Assembly: GCA_001513155.1 (NCBI GenBank)
Contig: LFSR01000052.1
Coordinates: 1-32,892, forward strand
Origin: Syntrophomonas sp. DTU018
GTDB taxonomy: Bacteria; Bacillota; Syntrophomonadia; Syntrophomonadales; Syntrophomonadaceae
Direction of reading: 5' to 3'
DNA: 32,892 nt
The notes beneath the pieces were generated by a model, which made no database searches, had not been told where the DNA came from, and was given only the letters and a program-made list of their open reading frames with translations. The translations under genes and the position numbers were made by a program. Positions 9,487 to 18,697 of the stretch are shown piece after piece (position 1 is the first letter of the stretch; each line of letters begins with the position of its first letter).

Positions 9487-11280
9487 ATGAGTAAAGTGGT
9501 CGGCATCGACTTGGGAACGACTAACTCCTGTATTGCAGTGATGGAGGGGAAGGATGTAACAGTTATCACCAACGCTGAAGGTGAAAGGATCACTCCCTCA
9601 GCAGTGGGTTTCTCTAAATCCGGAGAAAGGTTGGTAGGAAGAATTGCCAAGCGGCAGGCCATTACCAATCCGGAACGTACGGTTTTATCTATTAAAAGGC
9701 ACATGGGTACCGACTATAAAGTGGAAATAGATGGCAAGAAATATACCCCCCAGGAAATCTCGGCCATGATCCTGCAAAAGCTGAAAACCGATGCTGAGGC
9801 TTACTTAGGGGAACCGATAACCCAGGCGGTGATAACCGTTCCGGCCTACTTCACTGATTCCCAACGGCAGGCCACCAAAGATGCCGGTAAAATTGCCGGT
9901 TTGGAAGTGCTGCGCATAATCAACGAACCTACCGCAGCGGCTCTGGCTTACGGACTTGATAAGGAGGATAATCAGACCATCCTGGTATTTGACCTGGGCG
10001 GCGGTACCTTTGATGTTTCCATACTGGAAATAGGGGATGGAGTATTTGAGGTTAAAGCTACCAGCGGTAATAATCGCCTGGGCGGAGATGATTTTGATGA
10101 CCGCATTATTAACTGGCTGGTAGAGGAATTCAAAAAGGAAAACGGTATCGATCTGAGAAACGACAAAATGGCCATGCATCGACTCAAAGAAGCTGCTGAG
10201 AAGGCCAAACTTGAATTATCCTCGGTGCTGACCACTGATATAAATATACCCTACATTACTGCTACCCAGGAAGGTCCGCTGCATTTGGAACGTACTTTGA
10301 CCCGGGCCAAGTTCAACGAAATGACCGCTGACCTGGTGGAAAAGACCATGGGACCCACCCGGCAGGCCTTAAAAGATGCCGGCTTAAAGCCTTCTGATAT
10401 CGATAAGGTTATCCTGGTGGGCGGCTCAACCCGTATTCCGGCGGTCCAGGATGCTATCAAGGAATATCTGGGCAAGGAACCCTTCAAAGGTATAAATCCC
10501 GATGAAGTAGTTGCCGTAGGGGCGGCTATTCAAGCTGCGGTTTTGGCCGGAGAAGTCAAGGACGTGGTATTGCTGGACGTAACCCCCTTGTCTTTGGGGA
10601 TTGAAACCCTGGGAGGTGTATTTACCCGCATTATTGAACGCAATACTACGATTCCTACTTCCAAGAGCCAGGTTTTTACCACCGCTGCTGACAATCAGAC
10701 TTCTGTGGATATTCACGTTCTGCAGGGCGAGCGCAAGATGGCCAGTGACAACGTGACCCTGGGACGTTTCCAACTGACCGGTATTCCGCCTGCTCCCCGC
10801 GGGGTACCCCAGATAGAGGTTAAGTTTGATATCGATGTCAACGGTATTGTGCATGTTTCCGCCAAGGATTTGGCTACCAACAAGGAGCAAACCATTACCA
10901 TCACCTCTTCATCAGGTTTAAGCGAAGAAGAAATTGAACGCATGATTCGCGATGCCGAAAAGTACGCCGAAGAGGATGAAAAGAAACTTAAACTGATCGA
11001 AGCCCGCAATACTGCCGACAGCATGATTTACCAGGCGGATAAGACTCTGAAGGAATTCGCGGACAAGATCAGCGAGGACGAGAAGCAGAAGATTGAGCAG
11101 GCCAAACAGGATCTGCAGGAGGCGGTCAAAGGGGAAGATGTCAGCCTGATTACTGCCAAAACCCAGGCTTTGACCGAAGCCATTTATGCGGTGTCAGCCA
11201 AGATGTATGAGCAGGCTGGTCCCAAAGATGCTAAGGATGATGTAGTGGATGCCGATTACACTGTTCCTGAGGATGATTAA
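9487..11280 (+). CDS. dnaK: Chaperone DnaK (Hsp70)
   Basis: DnaK, the ATP-dependent Hsp70 chaperone. The 597-residue protein shows all three Hsp70 signatures: GIDLGTTNS at the N-terminus, [12 protein letters not shown] in the ATPase domain, and [14 protein letters not shown]. The substrate-binding domain and helical lid follow. The C-terminus is acidic (ends DYTVPEDD) rather than the EEVD of eukaryotic proteins. ATG is preceded by GGAGGTG. A strong hairpin lies between this gene and dnaJ and may adjust the ratio of the two proteins. Confidence 0.98.
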   Translation: MSKVVGIDLGTTNSCIAVMEGKDVTVITNAEGERITPSAVGFSKSGERLVGRIAKRQAITNPERTVLSIKRHMGTDYKVEIDGKKYTPQEISAMILQKLKTDAEAYLGEPITQAVITVPAYFTDSQRQATKDAGKIAGLEVLRIINEPTAAALAYGLDKEDNQTILVFDLGGGTFDVSILEIGDGVFEVKATSGNNRLGGDDFDDRIINWLVEEFKKENGIDLRNDKMAMHRLKEAAEKAKLELSSVLTTDINIPYITATQEGPLHLERTLTRAKFNEMTADLVEKTMGPTRQALKDAGLKPSDIDKVILVGGSTRIPAVQDAIKEYLGKEPFKGINPDEVVAVGAAIQAAVLAGEVKDVVLLDVTPLSLGIETLGGVFTRIIERNTTIPTSKSQVFTTAADNQTSVDIHVLQGERKMASDNVTLGRFQLTGIPPAPRGVPQIEVKFDIDVNGIVHVSAKDLATNKEQTITITSSSGLSEEEIERMIRDAEKYAEEDEKKLKLIEARNTADSMIYQADKTLKEFADKISEDEKQKIEQAKQDLQEAVKGEDVSLITAKTQALTEAIYAVSAKMYEQAGPKDAKDDVVDADYTVPEDD

Positions 11281-11332
11281 AAAGCGCGCCTTAAACGTCA
11301 AAATGAAATATAATGAACTGGAAGGGCTAACA

Positions 11333-11360
11333 AAACCCGGAAGCCTCGGTTTCCGGGTTT
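11333..11360 (+). other. dnaK-dnaJ intergenic hairpin
   Basis: A perfect 10-bp stem, AAACCCGGAA (11333-11342) with TTCCGGGTTT (11351-11360), closes an 8-base loop. No T-run follows, so it is not a standard intrinsic terminator. It may attenuate read-through or protect the upstream mRNA 3' end, lowering dnaJ relative to dnaK. Confidence 0.6.
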
Positions 11361-11389
11361 ACCCTGTCTAATCTGGAGGGTGGAATATT

Positions 11390-12541
11390 ATGTCTAAGCG
11401 GGATCTTTATGAGATATTAGGTGTTTCACGGCAAGCCAGTGCTGACGAAATAAAAAAGGCTTACCGTCAACTGGCGCGCAAATACCACCCTGACGTAAAT
11501 CGCGACGACCCTAATGCCAGCGAAAAATTCAAAGAAATATCCGAGGCTTACGAAATACTCAGCGATCCCCAGAAAAGAGCTGCCTACGACCGCTTTGGCC
11601 ATGATGCCTTTGATCCCACCCGAGGTGCCGGCGGTTTTGGGGGCGGATTCGGAGGTGGCTTCGGCGGATTTGATTTCGACGATCTGGGCACCGGATTTGG
11701 TGATCTGTTTGATATGATCTTTGGTACGGGAACCAGCCGGGCGCGCCAGCGTAACCGGCCCCAGCGCGGTGCAGATCGGGAGATCCGTATGGAAATAAGT
11801 TTTGAAGATGCTTTGTTCGGGGTGGAGAAGGATATCCAGATATCCCGGGTGGAAAAATGTGAGCACTGCCAGGGTACCGGAGCACAGCCTGGATCAGAGG
11901 TTACTACCTGTCCCACCTGCAAAGGCAGCGGCCAGGTCCGCACTGCTCAATCCACACCTTTTGGCCGGTTCGAAACGATACGCACCTGCAGCCGCTGTAA
12001 TGGGGAAGGCAAAGTTATTGAGAAGCCCTGCAGCAAGTGCCGTGGTACAGGACAGGTGAAAAAGGCTCGCACTATTAGCGTTAAAATTCCACCGGGAGTT
12101 GATACCGGATCCCGGATTCGCCTGCAGGGCGAGGGCGAACAGGGCTTAAGAGGAGGGCCACCGGGAGATCTGTATATTACCCTGATTGTTCGGGAACACC
12201 CCCGGTTCAAACGGGATGGCACTACCTTGATAACCCAGGTAACCATCGACTTTGTGCAGGCTGCTTTAGGAGATACGGTGAAGATAGACTTGCCGGGAGG
12301 GGCCAGTCACGAATTGCATATTCCGGAAGGAACTCAGCCCGGAGAGGTTTTTGTGGTGCGAGGCAAAGGAGCACCCAGTCTGCACAGCCAGCGACAGGGT
12401 GATCTGAAGGTGATCGTACAGGTCAGCATCCCCAAAAAACTCACTAAACGTCAGAAAGAATTGCTCAGCCGCTTCCATGAAGAAGAAGAGAACTCCTCCA
12501 GCAAGGGTTTATTCGGTAAATTCAGGGACGCTATGGGCTAG
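11390..12541 (+). CDS. dnaJ: Chaperone DnaJ (Hsp40)
   Basis: Type I DnaJ, the J-domain co-chaperone of DnaK. The J domain (about residues 1-70) has HPD at 33-35. It is followed by a Gly/Phe-rich linker (about 76-105), four CxxCxGxG zinc repeats ([32 protein letters not shown]) and the C-terminal substrate-binding domain. Length of 383 is standard. ATG is preceded by CTGGAGGGTGG. It is separated from dnaK by 109 bases that contain a hairpin. Confidence 0.97.
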   Translation: MSKRDLYEILGVSRQASADEIKKAYRQLARKYHPDVNRDDPNASEKFKEISEAYEILSDPQKRAAYDRFGHDAFDPTRGAGGFGGGFGGGFGGFDFDDLGTGFGDLFDMIFGTGTSRARQRNRPQRGADREIRMEISFEDALFGVEKDIQISRVEKCEHCQGTGAQPGSEVTTCPTCKGSGQVRTAQSTPFGRFETIRTCSRCNGEGKVIEKPCSKCRGTGQVKKARTISVKIPPGVDTGSRIRLQGEGEQGLRGGPPGDLYITLIVREHPRFKRDGTTLITQVTIDFVQAALGDTVKIDLPGGASHELHIPEGTQPGEVFVVRGKGAPSLHSQRQGDLKVIVQVSIPKKLTKRQKELLSRFHEEEENSSSKGLFGKFRDAMG

Positions 12542-12555
12542 AAAGGTGTAACAGC

Positions 12556-13479
12556 ATGAAGTGGAAGGAAATTTCAGTTCTCACCTCCGGTATCTGCCTG
12601 GAACCTGTGGCGGGTATTTTTCATCAGCTGGGCACTGGCGGTGTTGTAATAGAAGATCCCCAGGCAGCCCGCCAGTATGTAAGCCGGGATCAATGGAACC
12701 CGGAAAGCATATCCGGCGATGTGCTGGGTCATGACTTTATAGTTGTCAAAGCGTATTTTCCCGATGAACGACAGGTTATGGAAGAGCTGAGCAACCGGCT
12801 CAAAGAGGTAGAGAGACAGTTTAATTCCCGGTGCAAGGTATATGTTAATGAGGTAAATGATGAGGAATGGGAACAGTCCTGGAAGAAATACTACCATACC
12901 TTTAAAGTAGGGCAGCGTTTGGTAATAAAGCCCTCCTGGGAAGCCTATCATCCTGCAGCCGGAGAAGTGGTAATTGATATTGATCCGGGTATGGCCTTTG
13001 GTACAGGAATTCATGCTTCCACCCGGTTCTGCCTGATCTTTATTGAGCAGTACCTTAAGGGAGGAGAAACGGTAGTAGATGCCGGGTGCGGTTCGGGCAT
13101 CCTGTCTATTGCTGCTGCCAAGCTGGGAGCGGCTAAAGTATACGCCATGGATATTGACGATGTGGCGGTACGCATTGCCCGGGAAAATGTTAAACTGAAC
13201 GGCCTGGAAGAGATTATTCAAGTGGAATCAGGAGATATTGTCTCAGCTTTGAGCAATTTTTCCCCCCAGATCATATTGGCCAACATAACTGCCGAGGTAG
13301 TGGCCCAGTTGGTTCCTGTTGCCGCTCAAGTTCTTCCCCCGGGAGGCTGGTTTTTCGGATCGGGAATTGTGGACAGCCGCTGGCCGGGTGTTAAAAAGCG
13401 ATTGGACAACCATGGATTTGAGATAGAGCAGCTGCTCACTGATGTGGACTGGATCGGAGTAGCTGCCCGCAAATTATAA
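12556..13479 (+). CDS. prmA: Ribosomal protein L11 methyltransferase
   Basis: PrmA, a SAM-dependent methyltransferase that trimethylates ribosomal protein L11. The 307-residue protein has the family stretch DPGMAFGTGIHASTRFCL, then SAM motif I VVDAGCGSGILSIAAAKLGA, and LANITAEVV for the later substrate/SAM motif. It lies 14 bases after dnaJ. The order dnaJ-prmA-rsmE-mtaB is common in Firmicutes and supports one long transcript from the CIRCE promoter. Confidence 0.94.
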   Translation: MKWKEISVLTSGICLEPVAGIFHQLGTGGVVIEDPQAARQYVSRDQWNPESISGDVLGHDFIVVKAYFPDERQVMEELSNRLKEVERQFNSRCKVYVNEVNDEEWEQSWKKYYHTFKVGQRLVIKPSWEAYHPAAGEVVIDIDPGMAFGTGIHASTRFCLIFIEQYLKGGETVVDAGCGSGILSIAAAKLGAAKVYAMDIDDVAVRIARENVKLNGLEEIIQVESGDIVSALSNFSPQIILANITAEVVAQLVPVAAQVLPPGGWFFGSGIVDSRWPGVKKRLDNHGFEIEQLLTDVDWIGVAARKL

Positions 13480-13512
13480 GCATGGCAAGTGGTGCGAAAG
13501 GGGTGGACAACT

Positions 13513-14262
13513 TTGCACCGCTTTTTTGTAAATCCTGAGGATATTGCCGACCAGCAGGTGCATTTTTCCCCGGCTGAATCCCGGCATATTGAACGGGTTC
13601 TGCGGCTGCGTCCGGGAGAAATCGTCACCGTGTTTGACGGAAGGGGCTGGGAATACCGGGTGCAATTGCTGGAGCGCGGTTCTTCGGGTTCCTTGAAAGG
13701 GCAAATACTGGACCGGGAATTCCGGGACCGGGAATCACCGTTTAAACTGGCGCTGGTACAGGGAATAGCTAAAGGCGAAAAAATGGATACTATCATCCAG
13801 AAAGCCGTAGAGATAGGAATTGACAGTATACATCCCGTCATAACCGAACATACAGTAGTGCAGTTGGAAGGTCCCAAGCGGCAGCAGCGCCAGGAACGCT
13901 GGCAGGAAATTTCCCGGCAGGCTTGCAAGCAATGCCATCGCAATTATGTTCCTCCAGTTTTTCCCCTGGTAAACATGGAGTCATTTCTGGAGCAGCATGC
14001 CAGCCAGCCAATTCTGATGCTCTACGAAGGCGAACAGAAGTGTACTTTGAAGCAGGTACTGCAGAATGAACTGCTGCCCAGGCAGGAACAGCCCTGGTAT
14101 CTTATGGTAGGCCCGGAAGGCGGATTTTCAAAACGAGAAGCGGCACTGGCCCGGGAAAAAGGGGTTTTGCTGGCAGGTTTGGGACCCCGGATTCTGAGAA
14201 CGGAAACAGCTGGCTTGATAGCGGCTGGTATTATTCTTTATGAATTGGGAGATTTGGGTTAA
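13513..14262 (+). CDS. rsmE: 16S rRNA m3U1498 methyltransferase RsmE
   Basis: RsmE, a SPOUT-class methyltransferase that modifies U1498 of 16S rRNA. The knot region is visible as LMVGPEGGFS and LGPRILRTETA near the C-terminus. I chose TTG at 13513: AAAGGGGTGG (13498-13507) sits 5 bases before it, and the resulting protein starts MHRFFV, as RsmE proteins usually do, with a normal length of about 249. In-frame GTG codons at 13489 and 13492 would add eight or seven unlikely residues and have no ribosome site. Confidence 0.92.
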   Translation: MHRFFVNPEDIADQQVHFSPAESRHIERVLRLRPGEIVTVFDGRGWEYRVQLLERGSSGSLKGQILDREFRDRESPFKLALVQGIAKGEKMDTIIQKAVEIGIDSIHPVITEHTVVQLEGPKRQQRQERWQEISRQACKQCHRNYVPPVFPLVNMESFLEQHASQPILMLYEGEQKCTLKQVLQNELLPRQEQPWYLMVGPEGGFSKREAALAREKGVLLAGLGPRILRTETAGLIAAGIILYELGDLG

Positions 14263-14291
14263 AATCTCCTTGTCGAAATGTGGAGGTGCAT

Positions 14292-15593
14292 ATGAAAAGG
14301 GTAGCCTTTCATACTCTGGGGTGCAAAGTAAACCAGGTGGAAACTGAACAGATAAAGGACGAACTGATTCAAAAGGGCTACCAGGTGGTTGATTTTTCGC
14401 AGCCAGCCGATTTATATATAATTAACACCTGTACGGTAACTCATGTGAGTGATCGCAAATCGCGAGCGGTCATCCGGCGGGCCTTAAGAACCAATCCGGA
14501 AGCTACGGTGGTAGTAACCGGATGCCTGGCGGAACTTGAACCGGAAAAACTCGCCAGTATGAAAGGGGTTAATTTGGTAGTCGGCAACCGGGACAAACAC
14601 CGGATAGCCGAGATTATCGACTCCCAGGATGAGCTGCTGACCAACGGGGGATTGATTAGAGAACCTATCAGCAGTCAGGATCCCCTGGAACCGGTGTATT
14701 ACCACCTTCACCATGAGCGAACCCGGGCCTTTGTTAAAATTCAGGATGGCTGCCAGAGTTTTTGTACTTATTGCATTGTTCCTTATACCCGTGGCCCGGA
14801 ACGCAGCAAGGACCCTGATCTGGTGGTTAAAGAATTTAAGCAGCTGATAGCAATGGGTTACCGGGAAATCGTATTAACCGGTATTCACACCGGCCAGTAC
14901 GGCAAGGCCATGCCTGGCTGGACCCTGGATAGGCTGGTAAAGAAAATTCTGGAAGAGGTAGGCGGAGAATACCGGATTCGCCTGAGTTCTATTGAACTGA
15001 GGGAAATAAGTGATCAGCTTATAGAATTAATGAGGAACGAGCCCCGTTTATGCCGGCACCTGCATATACCGCTGCAAAGCGGAAGCGATAAGGTGTTAAA
15101 GCGGATGGGGCGCCGTTACAACCGGGAGGAATACCGCCGCCGGGTACTGGAAACAGCCGAACTGGTTCCGGATATCGGGTTGGCCGCAGATGTGATGGTA
15201 GGTTTTCCAGGGGAAACCGAGGAAGATTTTGCAGCAACTTTTCAGCTGCTGCAGGACTTGCCTTTGCTGGATCTCCATGTTTTCAAGTACTCGCCGCGGC
15301 CCGGAACACCGGCAGCATCATTCCCGGATCAGGTGGATGAGAGAGTCAAGAATGAGCGCAGCAGCATTTTGCTGGATCTGGCTGAACAGAAACACCAGGC
15401 ATTTTTAAAGAAAATGATTGGTAAAAAGCTGACGGTTTTAGTAGAATCATGCCAGGCAGCAATGTGTACTGGATTAAGTGATAATTATATTGAGGTTGAA
15501 TTTTCCTCCATTTATAACCTGTGCGGTCAATTTGCAGAAACGATTGTGAATGACATTAGCCAAAACCGTGCAGTAGCAATATTAAAGCCATGA
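14292..15593 (+). CDS. mtaB: tRNA t6A37 methylthiotransferase MtaB
   Basis: MtaB, the radical SAM enzyme that converts t6A37 to ms2t6A in tRNA. The N-terminal MTTase domain has three cluster cysteines in HTLGCKVNQ, INTCTVTHVSD and VVTGCLAEL. The radical SAM motif is CQSFCTYC, followed by IVPYTRG, and a TRAM-like domain ends the protein. HTLGCKVNQ fits MtaB rather than MiaB. I chose ATG at 14292, preceded by GGAGGTG, over the in-frame GTG at 14280. Length is about 433. It continues the heat-shock transcript. Confidence 0.94.
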   Translation: MKRVAFHTLGCKVNQVETEQIKDELIQKGYQVVDFSQPADLYIINTCTVTHVSDRKSRAVIRRALRTNPEATVVVTGCLAELEPEKLASMKGVNLVVGNRDKHRIAEIIDSQDELLTNGGLIREPISSQDPLEPVYYHLHHERTRAFVKIQDGCQSFCTYCIVPYTRGPERSKDPDLVVKEFKQLIAMGYREIVLTGIHTGQYGKAMPGWTLDRLVKKILEEVGGEYRIRLSSIELREISDQLIELMRNEPRLCRHLHIPLQSGSDKVLKRMGRRYNREEYRRRVLETAELVPDIGLAADVMVGFPGETEEDFAATFQLLQDLPLLDLHVFKYSPRPGTPAASFPDQVDERVKNERSSILLDLAEQKHQAFLKKMIGKKLTVLVESCQAAMCTGLSDNYIEVEFSSIYNLCGQFAETIVNDISQNRAVAILKP

Positions 15594-15614
15594 GTAACTG
15601 GAAAGGGGAAAATC

Positions 15615-15980
15615 ATGGGTAGCAAGGAAATTGGACGCAAACTTCAACAAGCCCGTGAGGAGGCTGGGTTAAGCCAGGAACAGCTGGCCAGCATGCTGGG
15701 ATGTGCCCAATCTACGCTGTCCAATTATGAGAAGGGCAAGCGCCGTATCTACCTTACTCAGCTGGAAAACATAGCAGAAATACTTAACAAGCCCATTGAG
15801 TATTTTCTGGAGAGCAATAACGAACCAGCAAAACAGCCGAATCCGACGGACACCACCATTGATGAGCCAGAATTGCTGCAGATAGTCAATGCTTTGTACG
15901 ATTTACCCCGGGAGCAGAGAAGATCGGTAATGGACTATATAATCTGGCAGAAATCACGCCATACAATTCAGGAAGGTTAA
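15615..15980 (+). CDS. XRE-family transcriptional regulator
   Basis: A 121-residue DNA-binding protein. Residues 8-62 form a Cro/CI-type helix-turn-helix, with QEQLASMLGCAQSTLSNYEK as the recognition region. The C-terminal part (about 85-115) is predicted helical and could be an oligomerisation or ligand domain. Its target is unknown. It lies 21 bases after mtaB and 13 bases before two acyl-CoA dehydrogenase-like genes, so it could control them, but no operator or separate promoter is obvious here. Confidence 0.85.
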   Translation: MGSKEIGRKLQQAREEAGLSQEQLASMLGCAQSTLSNYEKGKRRIYLTQLENIAEILNKPIEYFLESNNEPAKQPNPTDTTIDEPELLQIVNALYDLPREQRRSVMDYIIWQKSRHTIQEG

Positions 15981-15993
15981 GGAGGACAGGTAA

Positions 15994-17172
15994 ATGTTCC
16001 GTGATACCATTTCGCCGGCAGATAAAGAATTAGTGTTTTTTACCCGGGATTTGGTTGCCCGGCGAATTGCTCCTCAGGCAATGACCTATGATACCCATGG
16101 GAACGAATTTTTCGATAGTTCGGCGCTGGAAGTGCTGGCTGAACACAATCTGCTGGCTCCCAACCTGCCGCCTGAGTATGGCGGGAGAGGATTGAGCAAT
16201 CTGGTTACCGCTATGATTTTGGAAGAAATTGCCGCAGGCTGTGCAGGGGTGGCCATTGCTGTGGCAGCCAATCTCCATGCTATCAGCCCCCTGATGGTGG
16301 CAGGCACCCAGGAACAGCGAGACCGGTACCTGCCCTTGATGGCCAACGGGAAAACCGGTCTGGGAGCCATAGCCATGGTGGATACGGGAGTTAATCTGGA
16401 TTTCCTGCTGCAGACGGAAAGAGTATCCATACGCGGTTCTTCCATAAAAGGGGAAGTTAATGAGGCTAATCAAACTGTCGTCAACGGCAGCAAGGATTAT
16501 GTCATGAATGCCGCTGCCGCCAAGTTCATGACCACCATGGTAGAATACAAAAGCAGCGGCAGCAGTGAGCCCGGCGGCTTGCAGATAATAGTGCTGCCCA
16601 TGGACACTCCGGGACTTTCCCTGGGGAATACCCGCCACAAACTGGGCCTGCGTTATTGCAGCACCGCGGAAGTCCACTTCAACGACCTTATAGCTGAACC
16701 CCATCATATGATCGGCACACCTGCCCAGGGGCTGGAGATATTCAAAGAATGTCTTTACCGGAATGTGCCTTTTGTTGGCGCAGTGTGTGTAGGAGTAGCC
16801 CGGGCAGCCTACCAGCATGCCCTGGAAATATCCAAGGAAAGAATGATTTCAGAACATCCGGTATTCGAGGAGAGTGCCGTAAGTCACAGCCTTGTAAATA
16901 TGGCCAGTCAGCTAAATGCTGCTCGCCTCAGTGTTCACCAGGCCTGCTGGAATATTGACCAGGGACTCGACTACACCCTCACTTCGCCCCAGGCTAAGAT
17001 AATAGCCAGTGAGGCGGCTCAGAACATTACCTGGCGTGCCATGGAGATTGTAGGGGGACAGGCTTATGTCAGCGGCAATAAAGCCGAAAAATACCTGCGT
17101 GACGCCAAAATGCTGTCTATTGTGGATGGCAGTGAGCAGTTTCATAGGTGCTTGCTGGCTTCTCAATTGTAG
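15994..17172 (+). CDS. Divergent acyl-CoA dehydrogenase-like protein 1
   Basis: A 392-residue protein with the acyl-CoA dehydrogenase fold: N-terminal helical domain with NLPPEYGGRGLS, middle beta domain (HKLGLRYCSTAEVHF), and a C-terminal FAD domain (IVGGQAYVSGNKAEKYLRDA). By eye the usual catalytic Glu of the IYEGT motif is Asp (SIVDGSEQ), and the alternative Glu site used by long-chain and isovaleryl enzymes seems to be Asn. The first family signature, normally TEPGAGSD, is degraded to VDTGVNLD. It may use Asp as base, form a heteromer with the next protein, or have another function. It is preceded by AAGGAGGAC and sits at the end of the heat-shock transcript. Confidence 0.85.
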   Translation: MFRDTISPADKELVFFTRDLVARRIAPQAMTYDTHGNEFFDSSALEVLAEHNLLAPNLPPEYGGRGLSNLVTAMILEEIAAGCAGVAIAVAANLHAISPLMVAGTQEQRDRYLPLMANGKTGLGAIAMVDTGVNLDFLLQTERVSIRGSSIKGEVNEANQTVVNGSKDYVMNAAAAKFMTTMVEYKSSGSSEPGGLQIIVLPMDTPGLSLGNTRHKLGLRYCSTAEVHFNDLIAEPHHMIGTPAQGLEIFKECLYRNVPFVGAVCVGVARAAYQHALEISKERMISEHPVFEESAVSHSLVNMASQLNAARLSVHQACWNIDQGLDYTLTSPQAKIIASEAAQNITWRAMEIVGGQAYVSGNKAEKYLRDAKMLSIVDGSEQFHRCLLASQL

Positions 17173-17193
17173 ACTCAAGGAAGGAGACGTGCT

Positions 17194-18366
17194 ATGGCTT
17201 TGTCATTATTAAGTGATAGTGACCGGGAACTGGTAATGGAAGTGCGCGAACTTGCTTCCACTCAAATCGCTCAGCGGGGTTATTATCTGGATATGATAGG
17301 AGACAAAGAACCGGACTGGGTTATTCCCGCTCTTTTGGCGGAACGCAATCTTTTGGCACCAACTATTCCCAAAAGCTATGGCGGCAGGGGATTATCCATG
17401 ATGGCTACTGCTGCTGTAGTGGAAGAGCTGGCTGCTGGCTGTGCCGGGGCTGCGGCTATTGTAGTCGCCAACAACTATGCTTTAACCCCTTTGCTGGTAG
17501 CGGGCAGCAAATCCTTACAGGAAAAATTTCTTCCCTTAATGACTCAGAAGGAACCCCACTTGGCCAGTCCCGTGATCAACGACGTTGCCAGCGAAACAGA
17601 CCTGAAACAAAAGGGACCCATCCCAGAAGATATAACCCGCATTTCTACCACCATACATTTGGAAGGCAACCAGGCAGTTATCAATGGCAGCAAGGACTAT
17701 ATCCTGAATGGAGCCATGGCTGATTTCATGGTACTGCTGGCCCGGGACAGCGATTCACGTCGTAAATCACGGCTGCAGTTTGTGGTGGTCCCAGCTAATA
17801 CTCCGGGGATAACTGTTGTAGAACCGGTGATGAAAATCGGCATGCGATCGGCTCATACAGTAAGACTGCAGTTCAAAAATGTTGCCGTACCGGAAGAATA
17901 TCGCCTGGGCCGGCCGGGAGGAGGATATTTCCTGCTGCTGCAGACCTTTGACCGTAATCTGGCTTTAGTCGGCGCTATCGGTGTGGGAATTGCCCGGGCG
18001 GCTTATGAGCTGGTGCGCAATCTGGCCAGAGAAAAGGATCTCCTGGGCAAGAATACCACCGCCAATGCTTATTTTGCTACCGCTCTGGCGGATATGAGCG
18101 CCCACATAGATGCTGCTCGGCTGTCAGTAGCCAGGGCTGCCTACCATATTGACCAGGAAGGCAATTATTCCCGCACTTCTACTATGGCCAAGCTGTATGC
18201 TACCCAAGTTGCCCAGCAGGTTACCTCCCAGGCGGTTGACCTGGTAGGACGCATGGGATTTCTGGTGGGACATCCAGCGGAAAAATTCCTGCGGGACGCC
18301 CAGATGCTGTCCATAATTGCCGGCAGTGACTACCTGCACCGCCAGACAGTAGCTGATCAGCTCTGA
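17194..18366 (+). CDS. Divergent acyl-CoA dehydrogenase-like protein 2
   Basis: A 390-residue paralogue of the preceding gene with the same fold (TIPKSYGGRGLS, MKIGMRSAHTVRLQF, GRMGFLVGHPAEKFLRDA). It departs further from active enzymes: the position of the catalytic Glu appears to be Ala (SIIAGSDY), and the TEPGAGSD signature is not recognisable. An alpha2-beta2 complex with the upstream paralogue is plausible, since such paired dehydrogenases with one inactive subunit are known in actinobacterial steroid catabolism. GGAGACG precedes the ATG, 21 bases after the partner's stop. A shared terminator region follows. Confidence 0.85.
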   Translation: MALSLLSDSDRELVMEVRELASTQIAQRGYYLDMIGDKEPDWVIPALLAERNLLAPTIPKSYGGRGLSMMATAAVVEELAAGCAGAAAIVVANNYALTPLLVAGSKSLQEKFLPLMTQKEPHLASPVINDVASETDLKQKGPIPEDITRISTTIHLEGNQAVINGSKDYILNGAMADFMVLLARDSDSRRKSRLQFVVVPANTPGITVVEPVMKIGMRSAHTVRLQFKNVAVPEEYRLGRPGGGYFLLLQTFDRNLALVGAIGVGIARAAYELVRNLAREKDLLGKNTTANAYFATALADMSAHIDAARLSVARAAYHIDQEGNYSRTSTMAKLYATQVAQQVTSQAVDLVGRMGFLVGHPAEKFLRDAQMLSIIAGSDYLHRQTVADQL

Positions 18367-18426
18367 TGGTGGACAGGGCTTGTTTATATTTGGAAAGATA
18401 AGCTGGGGGTTTCATAACCTGGCGTC

Positions 18427-18457
18427 AAAAAAAAGCGGAGCTTTGGCAGGCTCCGCT
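18427..18457 (-). terminator. Intrinsic terminator, mainly for the - strand operon
   Basis: An 8-bp stem, AGCGGAGC (18434-18441) with GCTCCGCT (18450-18457), has an A8 tract on its left side. Read on the - strand this is a GC stem followed by T8, a classic terminator for transcripts running left from the thiolase gene. On the + strand it is followed by GCATTATTT and may weakly stop the dehydrogenase transcript. Confidence 0.8.
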
Positions 18458-18571
18458 GCATTATTTGTAGAGTATTACCGGGCACGCGTATAACTATGTA
18501 TGCAGGTCTATTTATTTTCGCATGTTAACTGTTATGTTTATTAAGGAACTTTGACGATTTACCCAAAAAAG

Positions 18572-18654
18572 AAAGGGGGTGGCAGGGAGCTGCAAACAAT
18601 TCTCCCTGCCGAAATAAGGGGGGCGCTAGGGAGTTGCAGCCAATTCTCCCTGCC
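18572..18654. repeat. Tandem imperfect hairpin repeat (2 copies)
   Basis: Two direct copies of a palindromic unit, 44 bases apart. Copy 1 has a perfect 9-bp stem, GGCAGGGAG (18581-18589) with CTCCCTGCC (18602-18610). Copy 2 (18628-18654) matches it over 27 bases with 3 differences and keeps a shorter AGGGAG/CTCCCT stem. Both follow a G-run. On the - strand copy 1 is followed by a C- and T-rich run reaching TTTTTT at 18565-18570, so it may help terminate the thiolase transcript. The rest of the 330-base gap (18367-18697) holds the terminator at 18427-18457 and no gene. Confidence 0.7.
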
Positions 18655-18697
18655 ATAAACCTATAATATTTAATCACCAGTGGTGTTGCCCTGACTT

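Noticed and set aside
16030-16818. 262-codon - strand frame inside the first dehydrogenase-like gene
   Set aside because: Long but antisense to a clear family member, with no ribosome site and no recognisable domain.
15994-18366. Alternative catalytic Glu at the long-chain/isovaleryl position in the two dehydrogenase-like proteins
   Set aside because: Counting back from the conserved VGxA helix places Asn there in both; no Glu aligns. This was done by eye and is open to correction.
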